A DNA stretch of 64,000 nucleotides from NCBI GenBank assembly GCA_922989275.2, contig OV277856.1, positions 81,177,038 to 81,241,037 of the forward strand, read 5' to 3'. This DNA is from Gari tellinella (taxonomy: Eukaryota; Mollusca; Bivalvia; Cardiida; Psammobiidae). Under the pieces are notes generated by a model. It saw only the letters and a list, made by a program, of their open reading frames with translations, was not told where the DNA came from and did not search any database. Of the stretch, positions 11,401 to 24,204 are shown one piece after another (the stretch's first letter is position 1; every line of letters begins with the position of its first letter). Both the position numbers and the translations under genes were made by a program.

Positions 11401-11835
11401 CACAGGGACCCGACAAGATAGATTTTTAAAATATTTGTTATAAAAGGTATATATAGAGAAAAGGGATGAAAATTGATTTTCAGTTTACACTTGCCCTACC
11501 TAAAAATAACTTCATATCGTGAAAAATGATTGATGAAACAACACTTTTGTTGCATATCTGTGTAGTTAACATGACACCCTTCCATGAAAAATAACATAAA
11601 AACCAACATTAATCAACAGCGGTTTCAACAGAAACTGCGTCCTCCACTAAAACGGCTGAACTTTGGCGTAAGGACAAGGGTGTGGTCCGTCCCGATATAG
11701 CATTGGCTACAACTGTAAGATTGTTGAGGCGACACCATCGAGCATAACAGTCATACAGTTCCATAGATATACACTTTTGGCACCGATCAAATCTCCTTTC
11801 TTCTCGATTCATTCTAACCAACAACACATTCACAA
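11401..11835 (-). mobile_element. hAT-like element copy (no intact right end)
   Basis: It begins CACAGGGACCCGACAAGAT, a variant of the terminus of the hAT-like element at 41964-42554. It shares an internal segment with 42150-42320 and 49930-50080 (minus-strand peptide ISMELYDCYAR). The open reading is broken in the 42-kb copy, so coding function is unlikely. Confidence 0.6.
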
Positions 11836-11851
11836 TTTAGTTTCTATAGTA

Positions 11852-11906
11852 TGGGGGTGGTATACGGGGGACAGTCACGTTAGATAGATGGCCACCCCCA
11901 TACAAA
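11852..11906. repeat. Short inverted repeat
   Basis: GTATGGGGGTGG and CCACCCCCATAC form arms about 30 bases apart. Confidence 0.7.
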
Positions 11907-11959
11907 AAACTTTACTGTCAATGAATTCCTGTGGATTGCATGTTGCTTACAATAATTTG

Positions 11960-12240
11960 ATATGAAAGCAGATTTTATCGGTGCTAAAAGTGTTTATCTC
12001 TGGAACTGTTTGACTAGATAGTGTCGCCCCAAAAGCGTACAGTAGTAGCCAAGGCTACCTCGGCACAGGACGCACCCTGATCCCTATTCCAGAAATCTGC
12101 CGTTTCAGTGGGTAGACGCAGTTACTGATGATATTGCATCTATGTTATGTTTTTATGAAAGGGAATATTAAGCTAGACAGAAATGCAACAAAAGTTTTGT
12201 TTCATCCATTATTATTCACGATGACAAGGATCAACACAGG
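11960..12240 (+). repeat. Inverted second copy of the hAT-like interior
   Basis: AAAAGCGTACAGTAGTAGCC, GTAGACGCAGTTACTG and AGCTAGACAGAAATG match the interior of 42180-42430 in the same order. With the copy at 11401-11835 it forms a head-to-head pair. Confidence 0.6.
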
Positions 12241-12429
12241 CTTGACTGTTTGCACAACTCGTTAAAATGTTATATACGCTGGTGATATGTGTGTATATGT
12301 ACTACATATAGTTTACTTATTCTATCATGTTGATAATCAGTAAATATGTCATGATAAGTTGCATATTTTGTAAATATGTTATATAACTCCATGAATGGAG
12401 GAAGCCAATAAATATATATTAGCAGTTTT

Positions 12430-13889
12430 ACATAAGTAAGGCCAAGACTTTTTTCTATTTGGCACTAGCTTTGCCTTATGGTCCTCTACCAAGATGGTAC
12501 AAATCATAACCCTAGGGTCGAATATGGACCCGCCCCGGGCTTATCAGTTTTACATTGACTTATATAGGAAAACCTTTAAAATATTCTTCTTTGCAACCGT
12601 ATGGCCCTGAACTTTTATATTTGGCATCTAGCTTTGCCTTATGGTCCTCTACCACGATTGTTCAAATCATGACCCCAACTCCCCCGGGTCAAATATTGAC
12701 TCGCCCCGGGGCTTATCAATTTTACATAGACTTAATTAGGAAAACCTTAAACATCATCTTCTCTGCAACCGTAAGGCCAATAAATTTTATATTTGGCATC
12801 TAACTTTGTCTTATGGTCATCTTATAGTCCTCTACCAAGATTGTTCAAATCATAACCCCAGCGTCAAAAATGGTCTCGCCCTGGGGCTTATCCGTTTTAC
12901 ATGTTGGTTCGTCCATCGCTCGGCGAAGATGACCATGACTTCTTCATCTATGTAGTTGACTGGTTTCTGTGTGTCCGGAGATGACTTGTCAGGCCGATCC
13001 GGGCACGGAAGTACCTCCCACATTTCTGACATCTGTGTTCGGTACAGTCTGTGTCAATTGTTGAGATGCTCGCTGCTCTCGCTTTCCTGATTGTGCGCCT
13101 CCTTTCAGACTACCTTATGCGTGCTAATTCAGATGATTTGGCACCTTTGGTGATGCAGCTTCGCCAGGCGGAACGGTCGGCAGCTGTGTTTTCCCAAAGA
13201 TCTACTGGTTTGTCAAATGCCTTTAGAGAAACCTTCAGTGTGTCTTTGTAGCGTATTCTCTGACCACCTGTAGTTCTCGAACCCGTCTGCAGCTCTCCAT
13301 ACAGAAGTTGCTTTGGTATCCGACTGTCCGACATACGGTATACATGACCAGCCCAACGAACTTGTGTCTTCTGTAGGGTAACATATATTGAGGTGAGTTT
13401 CGAGCGAGACAGGACCTCTGTGTCTGGTATTCTGTCTTGCCACTTAATGTTCAGTAGCCTGCGAATGCATGTCATGTGGAAATGGTTTAGTTTCCTTGCG
13501 TGTCTTGCATAGACAGTCCAGGTCTCGCATGCATACAGAAGGGTGGTCATGACGATGGCTTTGTACACTCGGCTCTTTGTGTCAAGTTTGATGCCTCTGC
13601 GCTCCCAGACTGTTGTGCGCAATCTACCAAATGCGGAGCTGGCCTTCGCTATTCTGCAGTTGATCTCAGTTTAACATAACACTTATATAGGAAACCCTAT
13701 CAAATCTTCTTACTTGCAACCGTAAGTCCTAGACCTAATATATTTGGCATCTAGCTTTCCCTCATGGGCCTCTACCAAGATGGTTCAAATCATGACCCCA
13801 GATCAAAAATTGCCTTTCTCTGTGGCCTATCAGTTTTACAAAGACTTATGTAGTAGAACCTTTAAAAGTATTCCTCTGTGAAACCGTAA
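12430..13889. repeat. Tandem dispersed repeat (GCCCCGGGGCTTATC type), interrupted
   Basis: About four ~150-170-bp units carry TATGGTCCTCTACCAAGAT, a GACCC-GCCCCGGGGC phrase, TTTTACATAGACTTATATAG and GCAACCGTAAGGCC. The array hosts a LINE insertion (12902-13668) and, at its right edge, the 5.8-kb element starting at 13890. It resumes at 19723. Related phrases recur at 61980-63020. Confidence 0.75.
12902..13668 (-). pseudogene. 5'-truncated LINE: RT C-terminus and zinc finger
   Basis: The minus-strand frame is open from about 13665 to a TAG at 13110-13112 and continues in the same frame to a stop near 12950. It contains RIAKASSAFGRL, YKAIVMTTLLYACETWTVY, RRLLNIKWQDRIPD, VRWAGHVYRM and, after the TAG, CQKCGRYFRARIGLTSHLRT, a C2H2-like finger. 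This is the carboxy end of a non-LTR retrotransposon polyprotein with one nonsense change. The copy interrupts a unit of the surrounding repeat between GTTTTACAT (12893-12901) and GTTTAACAT (near 13668-13676), a likely 9-bp target duplication with one mismatch. Confidence 0.9.
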
Positions 13890-13955
13890 TAGTCCGGAGG
13901 ATTAAGGACGGTTTTGGGCCGAATCGTGCATTTTTTGATACACCTATGAAATTCG

Positions 13956-14985
13956 ACACACCCTTACTTTGACCTATTACGGTTTATTTAAAAACGGGAC
14001 CCCAGTCAGATTTGACCTATGGTGACTGTGGCGGCCATTTTAAAAATGGCCGCCATTTCAATTTTCAAATCTTTGTAGCTCGTTTAATAATAGGGGAAAT
14101 CTATACCTCTGTTTTTAGGGTCATTGAGTTCAGATATAATCACGAGTCCGTATTTTGAAGAAAAAAATTAAATGATTGCCATTTTATCAAAAAGAATTAT
14201 TGAAAATGCAGTCATTTTACCAGAAAATAAGTAAGAAAAATAAAATACATCCTCTCAAAGTGGAAAAAATTGAAAAACAGAGTTGACGAATTTCAAGAAA
14301 TTTGACACACACTAACTTTGACCTATAATGGTTTATTTAAAAATCAGACCCCGGTCAGATTTGATCAATGTCGACTGTGGCGGGCAATTAAAAAATGGCC
14401 GCCATTTCAATTTTTGATATTAATAGGGATATAAATTAAATGTTGGCAGCTATACCTATATTTTCCGGGTCAATGAATTAAAATATAAAAACAAAACTGT
14501 ATTTTGAGGAAGAAAGGTCAAAAAGGCTGCCGATTTACGTACAAATTACTAAAATGGCAGCCATTTTACGTAAAATAAACTAAATATTAGTAAATATCAA
14601 ATATTTTGTTTCCAAATTAAAATATGGAATTATTCACATTATTCACATAATGAATTTAATGAAAACACACTTTTTGTTCTAATGTTATTGATTCAGGAAT
14701 TAGACCTTAATCAGATTTTACGTATGGAAGCTAGGGCGGCATTTTCTAAAATGGCCGTCATTTCAAATTTCAAATCCATGTAGCTCGTTTAATCATAGCG
14801 GTAGAAAGTAAATGTTGACCTCTATACCTATGTTTTCAGGGTCAAGGAATTCAAATATAAACACAAGTCTATATTTTGATGAAGAAAAATAAAAATTGCA
14901 GCCAATTTACGTAAAAATACTAAAACGGCAGCCATATTACGCAAAAATAACTTTTTAAATTAGTGATAAAAGAAATTGTCTCAAA
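13956..14985. repeat. Three ~340-bp units inside the 5.8-kb element
   Basis: GGTTTATTTAAAAA, CAGTCAGATTTGA, AAATGGCCGCCATTTCAA and GTCAATGAATT-like phrases recur in order at about 13980, 14325 and 14680. The first unit overlaps the left inverted terminus, so the terminus itself has been tandemly amplified. Confidence 0.7.
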
Positions 14986-17780
14986 ATATAAATATAGAAT
15001 TTTAGAGTTTATGTATGAAACGAAGTAAACAAAAATTACAATGTGTATGCGTTTAATGTCATGCCACGTAGAAGTGTGGTTCATATAATGTTACTGTTGT
15101 TCATCCGTATGTACGTACAAACGTACATTCACTTGCCTTCCAATCTGCAAACTAATGTGTTTAAAAGAAAATAGGCATCGATATTCAAAATTTGGATTCG
15201 TACAGAAAATTAGAAGCTAAGTTGTACCATGCATGAAACCTGGTTTCCATCGCAATAAAATAATATATTCTGGTTAGAATAAAGTGTCACTGGTCTTAGA
15301 TATTTGGCATTACCATTATATTCTAGACTTCTACCAAACTTGTCAAAATCAAAGCATATGGGAGAATACTGGACCTACCCTGGGTCACTAATTATACATA
15401 GACGTATAATACTTGTAAACAAAATAGAAGTATTCTACTCAAAATCTACAGCGCAAAATCTTAGATAGTTTATGTACGATAACAGTTCGAAAAGTATCAT
15501 GTATTGTTCGAGTCTTCATACCCTCAAAATGTCCCCAATGATAAGAGATGATAACTTACAAGTCTACGGTTTCGTTTCTGGAAAGCGTCAATGAAAACTG
15601 ATCAGGCTAAACTTTGGAGGGTCTGATGGACACCCACACCCGAGACGTTGTCGCGTTAGAGGTTTTCGACCAGAATTGTTCCTAACCAGTTTGGAAACAG
15701 ATATAAGTCTTATGACACTAGATCTTGGGGGAAGCGAGTTTATAAAAACCAAGGTCCAATGAATCAGTGCTTTTTAATTGCTTTACATTAGGCATATGAA
15801 AGAACCAGAGAACTCTGACTGTAATAAGAGTAGGGAATCGCGCCCGGGTTTTTGTATACAATGTCCTCTCCCTACGATGTCTTATTAGCCAATATAAGGC
15901 AAAAATAGACGTTAACAACCAAACCAAACTCACCAGATCTTGGAAATAATAAGTGTATGCGGTATCACAGTATTTACCGGCTTTACGTTCTGGAAGTACT
16001 TGTTCTATGTTTTAAAGATAACAGCATGGTTTTACCTATTAGTCATACGTCTACCCTTTTTGTTGTACTCTGTACTGAAGATTACGGCATTCAAAACTTT
16101 ATTTGCCCTCAACGTGTATTTTGCAACTATTGGCATTCCATATTTGTTCCTAACCTTTCTCGCTTGTTAATCAAATACACCTAGGTTACTTTTTCAACAG
16201 TTTCCAATACCATTTAGTCGTATCTTGGGGACACTTGTGCAATCCTTTGTCAGTTTCAACATGTAACCATTTTTAGTTTTAAGTCAAATATGGAGTACCC
16301 ACTTAGCAGATATCGTTTAAAACAAAATGATAGTTAATTGCCAATAATGCTTGCAATATCACATACTTTATATCAAACATCCTTTTTTTTTCACATGTTC
16401 CTGTTTTTGACCAACCTGATTATTTGGCATTAAGACCATACTCTACAGTGCAATCAGATGCCTTTCTTCATCTGCAAACCACCTCTAAGAAGACCTAGCA
16501 TCTCTGGTTATGTTTGCAAAAAGCTCTTTTAACCGAGTTTTACACATTTTTCATATTCAGTTTTTGATGAAGTGGTTGATTTATCTGTCCATGTTGAAAT
16601 AATGACAACTTGTTGAAACAATTATGATAGGATGTAACTTTATGTAGAAACCTGCTGAAAATTCCTTGTGGAAATTGTTGTGTCACTACCATTTGCAATG
16701 CGCTTCGAACATTGCTCGTAAAGCATCTCGTAGTAGACATTTACCAGGATTGTTTAAGTAATAGACCTAGGACGAACATTTTTCCTACCACGGAGTCATC
16801 TTTTAAAGAATCCATGAATGTTTTGTTGGTTTTACATATACCTATATGAAAGACACTCAATGGTATTGTTTTACAATGATTCAATGAATAATATATGACC
16901 ATGGTTCTCTTGGTTTAATTTACGAACAGTGTCTGACAAAAATTGCTACAAAGGTTATCAAAGAAATATTTTGTGCAAAACCGGCAAAATGGTTCAAATG
17001 AAAGGACTTTTTAAAGTTTTCACTTCAGATATATAATGACAACATACCCAATCAACTGGCGGCTCAAATATGAACATGAATCTAACGATTTTGATGGCAA
17101 GTAATTAAATGACTATTTTGGAAAATTAGTTCATAGGTTTCAAATAACAATGTTTTCAATTGGCTACTTTATCGATATAAGTAACGTCTTCTCATCCTCT
17201 GGGGGCCATGTTTTATACGCTTTGGAGAATGAATTGTCGTATCAAGTATATGATGAAATCGACTAAAATTGGATTGCATTTTCGCCTGAACAGGCAATGT
17301 TTTCATTACATGTAACTAAATTCTCTAGATAATGCTCATATTTAGCCACGTGGCAAGATTATCTTTGATTTAAAAGACAAAAACATAACACGTAATGTGT
17401 TTTAAACATGATTGCTTTTTTTTTTAAAAATACTATACGGATTTAGAGACGAATTAAGAAAGATGAAAACGTACGTTCCTGCTTGTCTACCTTATGTCTT
17501 TATTTGGCAATAAAGGAAAACATTCAATAAAATACATCAAAAGGTAGAAATATGAAATTGTTCAAACTATTTAGGTAATGAAGCGAAGTGCATACATGAT
17601 GAAACTTTGCAAAAGGAATTCGAGTTATCGTGTAAGCAAACCGGATAGACAGATATATGTTGTCTATCGGACAGACGGACGAACAATACTGCCATACTTC
17701 AACATTGTACGTCTTCGAATAAATAACTGGTAAAAAGTCAACCAAGGATCATTTGTGTAATATTATATTGTAATAGGGAC
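14985..17780. other. Unique AT-rich core of the 5.8-kb element
   Basis: No recognisable transposase is present. The longest frames (15718-15933 minus, 15940-16170 plus, 16540-16740 minus) are under 80 codons and match no family I know. The last, on the minus strand, is the least repetitive. Confidence 0.4.
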
Positions 17781-17837
17781 AGAAGTGTCTGTCAAAAAGA
17801 GTTTCACAGGTTTCACCAACGTCATGTAAGGAACACT

Positions 17838-19080
17838 TACCCCACCCATTGGCAGGTATATATTTGTACGATAGAAAACAGAACTATATTTCACGAAATC
17901 CGGTAGAAGGTCACCCCAAAATAACTTGTGTAAAATTATATAAGATAAAATAACAAGGGGGTATCTGACGAAATTAGGTAGCAGGTCACCAAAAGGTAAC
18001 TTGTACACAATTATATTAAAATCGGTCCAGTAGTGTCTGAAAATAATAGTCTTTTGGTTCCAATGATCACATAAATGATTATAAAGGAATTATTTGAGCT
18101 TGAGAAAACATTTAAAAAAAATATTGAAGTGGGTCACTAGTGGATTAAAACAAATCAGAGCAAAGGTTCCAGACAATAATATAATTCAAGTTTGTTTCAT
18201 TTGGTTGTCCCCTATGACCATATTAAGAAATCTTACCCGACCCTGAAGCCACCTTGTTAGATAAGCTAAGACAAATATTAAAAAATTATTGAAGTGGGTC
18301 ACTAGTGGATCATTTGTATTAAAACAAATCTGAGCAGAGATTTCAGACAAGAGAATCATCAAAGTTTTGGTATAACCAAATAAGAAAATCTTACCCCACC
18401 CACTGGCGGCCATTTTTTTTTTTTTTAAGCTAAGAAAATTAGTTGAAAAAATATAGAAGTACATCACTAGTGGATCAATTGTGTAAAAGAAATCACCATA
18501 ATGGTTCCGGACAATTTTTTTTTAAAGGTTGTTTGTTTTGGTAGTTATGGCCATATAAGGAAAACTTTCCCCACCCACTGGCGGTCATGTTTTATGAGCT
18601 AAGAAAAATTTTGCAAGAATTATTGAAGTGGTTCACTAATGAATCATTATTATTAAAAAATATCATATCAGCACTGGGGTTTCAGACAATGACATGTTAA
18701 AAGTGTGTTTCCATTGGTTACACTGGCCATTTTAGGAAAATATCCCCACCCACTGGCGGCCATGATTGATAAGCTAAGATAGAAATAACAAAAAATATTT
18801 AAAATAGGTCACTAGAGGATCGTTTGCGCAAAATAACAAATCAAAATAGAGGTCCCATACAAAAAGATTGTTAAAATTGGAGTCATTTGGTTGTTATGGC
18901 AATATAAGAGAATTTACCCCACCCACTGGCCGCCATGTTTTTCAAGCGAGGCGAATAATTTCAAGAGCTCTCGTATACAGTGAGTCATTTATCATAAATA
19001 AAGATATATAATTAAAATTGGACCCAAAATGTCTTGAAAAATGAGTTTTAAAGATTTTTTCAATTGGTTGCTATGGCAAC
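17838..19080. repeat. ~175-bp tandem repeats inside the 5.8-kb element
   Basis: CCCCACCCACTGGCGGCC marks successive units near 18392, 18568, 18742 and 18917, with degenerate units from 17838. Each also carries AAGCTAAGA, GTGGGTCACTAGTGGATC and GGTTGTTATGGCCATATA-like phrases. Confidence 0.8.
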
Positions 19081-19722
19081 GACAATTTTATTTAGATAAT
19101 CGACATTTCGAGACATTTTATAGAACATTGTCAAAGAAAGATATATATGAAATTTTAATGAAATTGGCCAAATAGTTTTCTATTTAGGACTTCTTTAAAG
19201 ACGGTTGGTGCACAACATACTATTTTATTTGCTCACGTCAAGGGCAATAACTCTGGCAAAAAAGGTTTAAGCATAACGCAATTAGCAGATTTACAACAGC
19301 ATGTCATGTTGAACCACTCTTGGTAGTTTTAACAAATTCGAGGGAGAACCCTGTGAGAAGAGGAAGTTTAGCCTTTTAAAAAACATTTATTTGTAGACGT
19401 CAAGGGCCATAACTCTTGTATATTTCCAACATACAGTACAACAAGTATAAAAATTATAGATGTTTCGTTAAATAGATTGTTTCTTACAATAAAAACCTAG
19501 ATATAGACACAAAAACATGCTTTCTAGCATTTCTATTAACAAAAAGAAAAAATCATTTAAAATTTGAGTCCGCCATTTTGAAAAATGGCCGCCACTTTGG
19601 CCACAGGAGGAATTGAGCTGGGGTCCCGTTTTTAAATGACATTGTAGGTGCTAGGTGAACTGTGTGCCAAATTTCATAGGTGTATCAAAAAATGCACGAT
19701 TTTTTGCTTATCCTCCGGACTA

Positions 19723-19925
19723 TAAGTCCCATTCCTTTTATCCAGTCCTTTTTAGTGTTGGTATATGGTGTATTTGCCTTATGGTCCTCTACAAAGATTT
19801 TTCAAATCATTACCTCAGGGTCAAATATGGACCCGCCCCGGGGCTTATCAGTTTCACATATACTTATATAGAAAAACCTTTAAAAATATCCTACTGTGAA
19901 ACTGTAACCATTGTCAGAATTCAAT
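19723..19925. repeat. Resumption of the GCCCCGGGGCTTATC-type repeat
   Basis: The sequence after TAA continues the repeat that was interrupted at 13889 (TATGGTCCTCTAC, GACCCGCCCCGGGGCTTATC). Confidence 0.75.
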
Positions 19926-20080
19926 AATACTTTGAATGAATATATTTAATTGATCCTTTATTGGGACTATTTATATCATTTACATACTTTTTACTTCTTT
20001 ATAAAATAGTCCACAATTACATGCAATGACAAATTTCATTTTGCATTGAGTATTACACAATAGTTCCTCAGGTGAGCAAT

Positions 20081-20280
20081 TTAGGACCACATGCGGCTCT
20101 TGCATATTAGATTGTCATTTACATTGCCACACATTAAAACGAGAGTACCGCAAACGACTGCTGGACGCTCGATTTTCACATACTTGAGATGGCTACATAG
20201 TCTAAACTCAAAGAATGTGTATAGGTGTTTGATGCTTTCTTGATCAAAGAAGTTTGTAAGCAACAGCAACTCACACATAT
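20081..20280 (-). repeat. Dispersed repeat shared with 59101-59337
   Basis: The minus strand here and the plus strand at 59113-59260 are about 90% alike over ~140 bases (ACAAACTTCT, GATCAAGAAAGCATCAAACA, TGTAGCCATCTCAAGTAT). Both are open in one frame, but nearly all differences change the amino acid. Confidence 0.7.
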
Positions 20281-21336
20281 ACTCAGATGATCTTCTAACC
20301 TATCAGTTAGTTTCAAAGCTGCTACTCAAAAAACTTGTTAATCCGGATGCCAAAAGTTACATTTTCCATGAGATGAAGATGTTTTACAATAGGAAGAAAC
20401 TTTTGAATAAAATTGATCACGAATTAAGGAAAATATTAATGAAATTGTAACCTAACCCTAAAATGACAAGTCACAATGTCATGAATGACGTTTATCTGTT
20501 TGGCTACCAGCTGTCAACGCGACGTTGGTGCAATATGTAGCACTTAAATGATTACTTTGAAAAAATACAATCTAAGTATCGATGGAATATTGTTCAACTG
20601 GCACTGAAAAAAAATTGAGACAACTCCTGAACTGTTTTCTTACCATATGTAAAATACCAAAGTTGCCCCTAGCTGCCAGCAGTGGCTTAGTGACATTAAC
20701 AGCATACTTAAAGAATACCACCCTAAACGACTTCAGCGACGTGCAATGTTAATGTTTTAATAAAGAAGAAGAATTTTGAGCCACCGAGTTAAAATTTCGC
20801 ATTCAAACGATTGGCGTTGATACCGTTAACGCAGTTACGTTACGTTATTTTGACATATTCGACGGTCCAGACATGCGCGAGCAGTCATCTTAGACGCGCG
20901 GAAACATACGAGCGAGTGTGTGATGACCAAAATGAAAGATTCCGTATACGATAGTTTTTCATCTATAGGCGCTAATGACGTTAGTCTCTACACTTCCGGT
21001 TAGACAAAATTCCCTCAAAACAAGCAGATATTGGCAAACAACATGTTGAAATGCGTTGCAATTGGTGAAATAAGATAAGGACGATTGATGACAAACAAAT
21101 AATCAAAATCTGTGTTTACCAATGTTCCCATACACGCTTCGCACGTGCACAATGCCTAAATCGTCGAACTTGGAGGTGTGACGTAACGTAGAGAGAGACT
21201 CAAAATTCTATAATTCGATTCAATGCACATTCAACCTAGTACTTGAAATAAAACTGATTACGTCAGTGTGCCAGTCCCGGTTTCGAAAACTATGAGTTTA
21301 AAAAGTGATCGGTTAGAAGATCATCTGAGTGTACTT
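20281..21336. mobile_element. Possible TIR element (24-bp inverted ends)
   Basis: ACTCAGATGATCTTCTAACC at 20281 is repeated inverted at about 21313-21336, extended to 24 bp with one mismatch. No transposase and no clean target duplication are visible. CRE- and CG-rich sequence lies near 20840-20900. Confidence 0.5.
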
Positions 21337-21439
21337 GGATATACACGCCATATAAGAGGAAATAATACAATGGAAGGTTTTAATAAATATATCTTTTATT
21401 TCAAAAGAACTGATACCTGCATCTGCATTTTCATTAAAA

Positions 21440-23065
21440 GTTAATTCTAAGTCAAACAAGGGAAGTAAATCTGCAAAACTGGTCACAGAGTTAGCTTATG
21501 AGTGTCCCTTTCAATACTAAAATGTATTCAAAGTTTCAAATGGATAACAAATGGACAGTTATAGTAAAATTTAATTTACAGAGTCTAAATCAAAACCAGG
21601 GCAATAAGTCTGGAATGACAAACTCGAGGGTTACATGCCTTGTTGAAGTGAGTTTCCATTTAGCTGCTCTAAAACAAGAATTCATAGTTTCTAGTCAATA
21701 CCCTCGATCTTTATGGAGATATTTCAAATTACAAATTTGAAGTTTAAAACGGGCAATGACTCTGGAACAACAAATCACTGAGTAACATGCCTTGTTGTTA
21801 TGAGTTGCCTTTTTGATATTGAACAAGTTAGCAAATAACCAAGTTAAACCTTTAATAATTATTGAGAAATTTCATTTACAATTTTTCTAAGTCAAAACCA
21901 GGGCTATAACTCTGGAATATCAAATCCCAGGGTAACTTGTCTTTTTGTAATGAGTTACCTTTTTGATACTTAACAACAATACAAGTTTCAATTTACAAAT
22001 TTAAAGTTAGTAATACAAGAACTCTAGAATGACAAAACTGAGGGTTACATGTCTTATTGTAATGAGTTGCCTTTTTGATACTGAACAAGTTATCAAAGAA
22101 CCAAGTTAGTATCTTTCATAATTATTGAGAAATTCCATTCACAAGTTTCTAGGCCAAAGCCAGGGTTATAACTCTGGAATGAAAAATTCCAGGTTAACAT
22201 GTCTTGTTATAATGAGTTGCCTTTTTGATACTTAACAAGTTTTAAAAGTTTCAATTTATAAATTTAAACTTAGTGAAACAAGAGCAAGAACTCTGGAATG
22301 AAAAATCCCAGGGTTACATGTTTTGTTGTAATGAGTTGCCTTTTTATACTTAACACGTATTTAAAGTTTCAAGTTAGTACCTTTTATAGTTACTTAAATA
22401 TTTCAACTTACAAATTTCAAGCTAATAAAACAAGGACAAAAACTCTTGAATGACAAATCCCAGAGTTACATGCCTGGTTGTAATGGTTTGCCCTTTTGAA
22501 ATTAAATATTTAAGGAAAGGTTCAAGCTAATACCTTTCATAGTTACTTAGATATTTCAATTTACAAATTTTAAGTAAAACTCAAGGGTGAGAACTCTAGA
22601 ATGAAAATTCCAAGGGTACATGCATTGTTGAAATGAGTAGCCCTTTAGATACTAATAACTTTGATAGTTGCTAAGATATTTCAATTTACAACTTTTAAGT
22701 AAATAACACAAGGGCAATAACTCTGGAATTACAAATTTCAGTATTACCAGTCTTATTGTAATGACGACTTGCCCTTTTGATACTGTATAAGTATTCTAAG
22801 TTTCAAGTTGATACCTAATTAAGATATTGCAATTTATAAATTTTAAGTAAATAAAAACAAGGACAATAACTGTTATATAACAAATCCCAGGGTTACCTGC
22901 CTTGTTGAAATGAGTAACCCTTTGGATACTTAACAAGTGTTCAAGGTTTGAAATGGATACCTATGATAGTTATTGAGAAATGTTGTCTTACACAAACCTT
23001 AACCGAAAAACCAAAGCAACGCAGACGCTGACTACAGGGTGACGACAATAGCTCGACTTTTCGAA
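21440..23065. repeat. Array of ~155-bp units ending in a hairpin cap
   Basis: GGGCAATAACTCTGGAATGA, GGGTTACATGCCTTGTTGTA, ATGAGTTGCCTTTTTGATAC and ATTGAGAAATTTCAATTTAC-like phrases recur about nine times. The right end is GACGCTGACTACAGGGTGAC, then AATAGCTCGACTTTTCGAAA running into a short hairpin. Confidence 0.8.
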
Positions 23066-23370
23066 AAAGTCAGGCTTTAAATTGAAATGGCGCTATATTT
23101 GAATATCTTTTTAATTTATGTCTTCTGCGCATGTGCAAAGTTTCATGATTTTACTACAAATATTACGATTTTGCCAGTGTTTGGCTTGAGGTCGCCGGGC
23201 TAACAGACACGGGTTTCATGGGCTATTGTTGCGGTTTACGATAAAGTAACCTAACTCATGTACATGTATACACCATAATATTTTATTGGAAACACACACT
23301 TTTTATACATTTAAACACAAACAACATGAATGTGTTGCCTAATCGACACACGCGGTTATCTTGCTAGAGA

Positions 23371-23595
23371 TCAGGGGTCCGTTATATAAAACTTCGTACG
23401 ACAAAGTCGAAGTCAAAACTTTATAAAAAAAATAAAAAAATCTGATTTCTCTATCTAAACCCGTCTTGTGGCATCTCTTTGAAATTGTCTTTTCAATTCC
23501 AAAAAGATGTCACAATACAGGATAAGATGGAGAAATAAATAATAAATGAAACTATGATCTGACTTACGACAACATTTGTCGTAAGAAGCTTTATG
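23371..23595. mobile_element. Degenerate copy of the 24205-24428 MITE
   Basis: It shares GATCAGGGGTCCGTT, AAAACTTCGTACGACA, AAAAAGATGTCACAA and CTGACTTACGACAACATTTG with the next copy. The right terminus is lost. Confidence 0.7.
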
Positions 23596-24002
23596 TTGGT
23601 TGTTTCTCAATGCCGTTTCCATTCGTTAAAAATGCACTAAAAACCTTTCAATACCTGTTGTAACTCTAAATCCCATTAACTGCTATGACGTCATTTGCTA
23701 TAAACACTTGCAATTGTCGCTGATTTGATTTCCCATTTTTGAATGTTAAGGTAAATTGACTAAAGTTAAATTCGTTACGAGTGTTAACCCGTTTCCATCC
23801 TTATCACACGCGGCGATACGCGTCACACGCGTCTGGTCAGAATCCAAATGGTGTACCAATAACCATGGTATTATGAGTGAGGCTGGGAATAAGTTAATTA
23901 CTTCATTCCCTTCATTCGTTATACTGCTATCATTTACCGAGCTTAGACTTTTCGAAATTAAACTTAACCCAAAGCATGCTAGCGGCGAAATCAAGTTAAC
24001 CG

Positions 24003-24070
24003 TTGCAAACAGTCTGGGTCCTGATGAGACGCCGCGTCATGCGGCGTCTCATCAGGATCCAAACTGTTTG
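24003..24070. mobile_element. Hairpin MITE core (type 1)
   Basis: GCAAACAGTCTGGGTCCTGA and its inverse meet at GAGACGCCGCGTCATGCGGC. The palindrome is almost perfect. Confidence 0.8.
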
Positions 24071-24204
24071 ACACTCTAAAACAAAAATGAAAAATCAATC
24101 TCAATCTCAATAACAATAACAGGTGACAGCTGTTACATACATAACAATTAACAAGCATTCAAGTTAAGAAGCGTCGACGTGAATTTAATAAGTTGCGATA
24201 TTGA

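Larger units (their letters stand above)
13890..19722. mobile_element. 5.8-kb TIR element with TAA target duplication
   Basis: The left end TAGTCCGGAGGAT and right end ATCCTCCGGACTA are inverted, and similarity continues inward for roughly 180 bases (ATCGTGCATTTTTTGATACA, AAAAACGGGACCCCAG, GGCGGCCATTTT). TAA flanks both ends (13887-13889 and 19723-19725), and the surrounding repeat continues across the site as CCGTAA|GTCC. A 3-bp TAA duplication is typical of PIF/Harbinger elements. I recognise no transposase. The interior holds ~340-bp repeats on the left, unique AT-rich DNA in the middle and ~175-bp repeats on the right. Confidence 0.8.
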
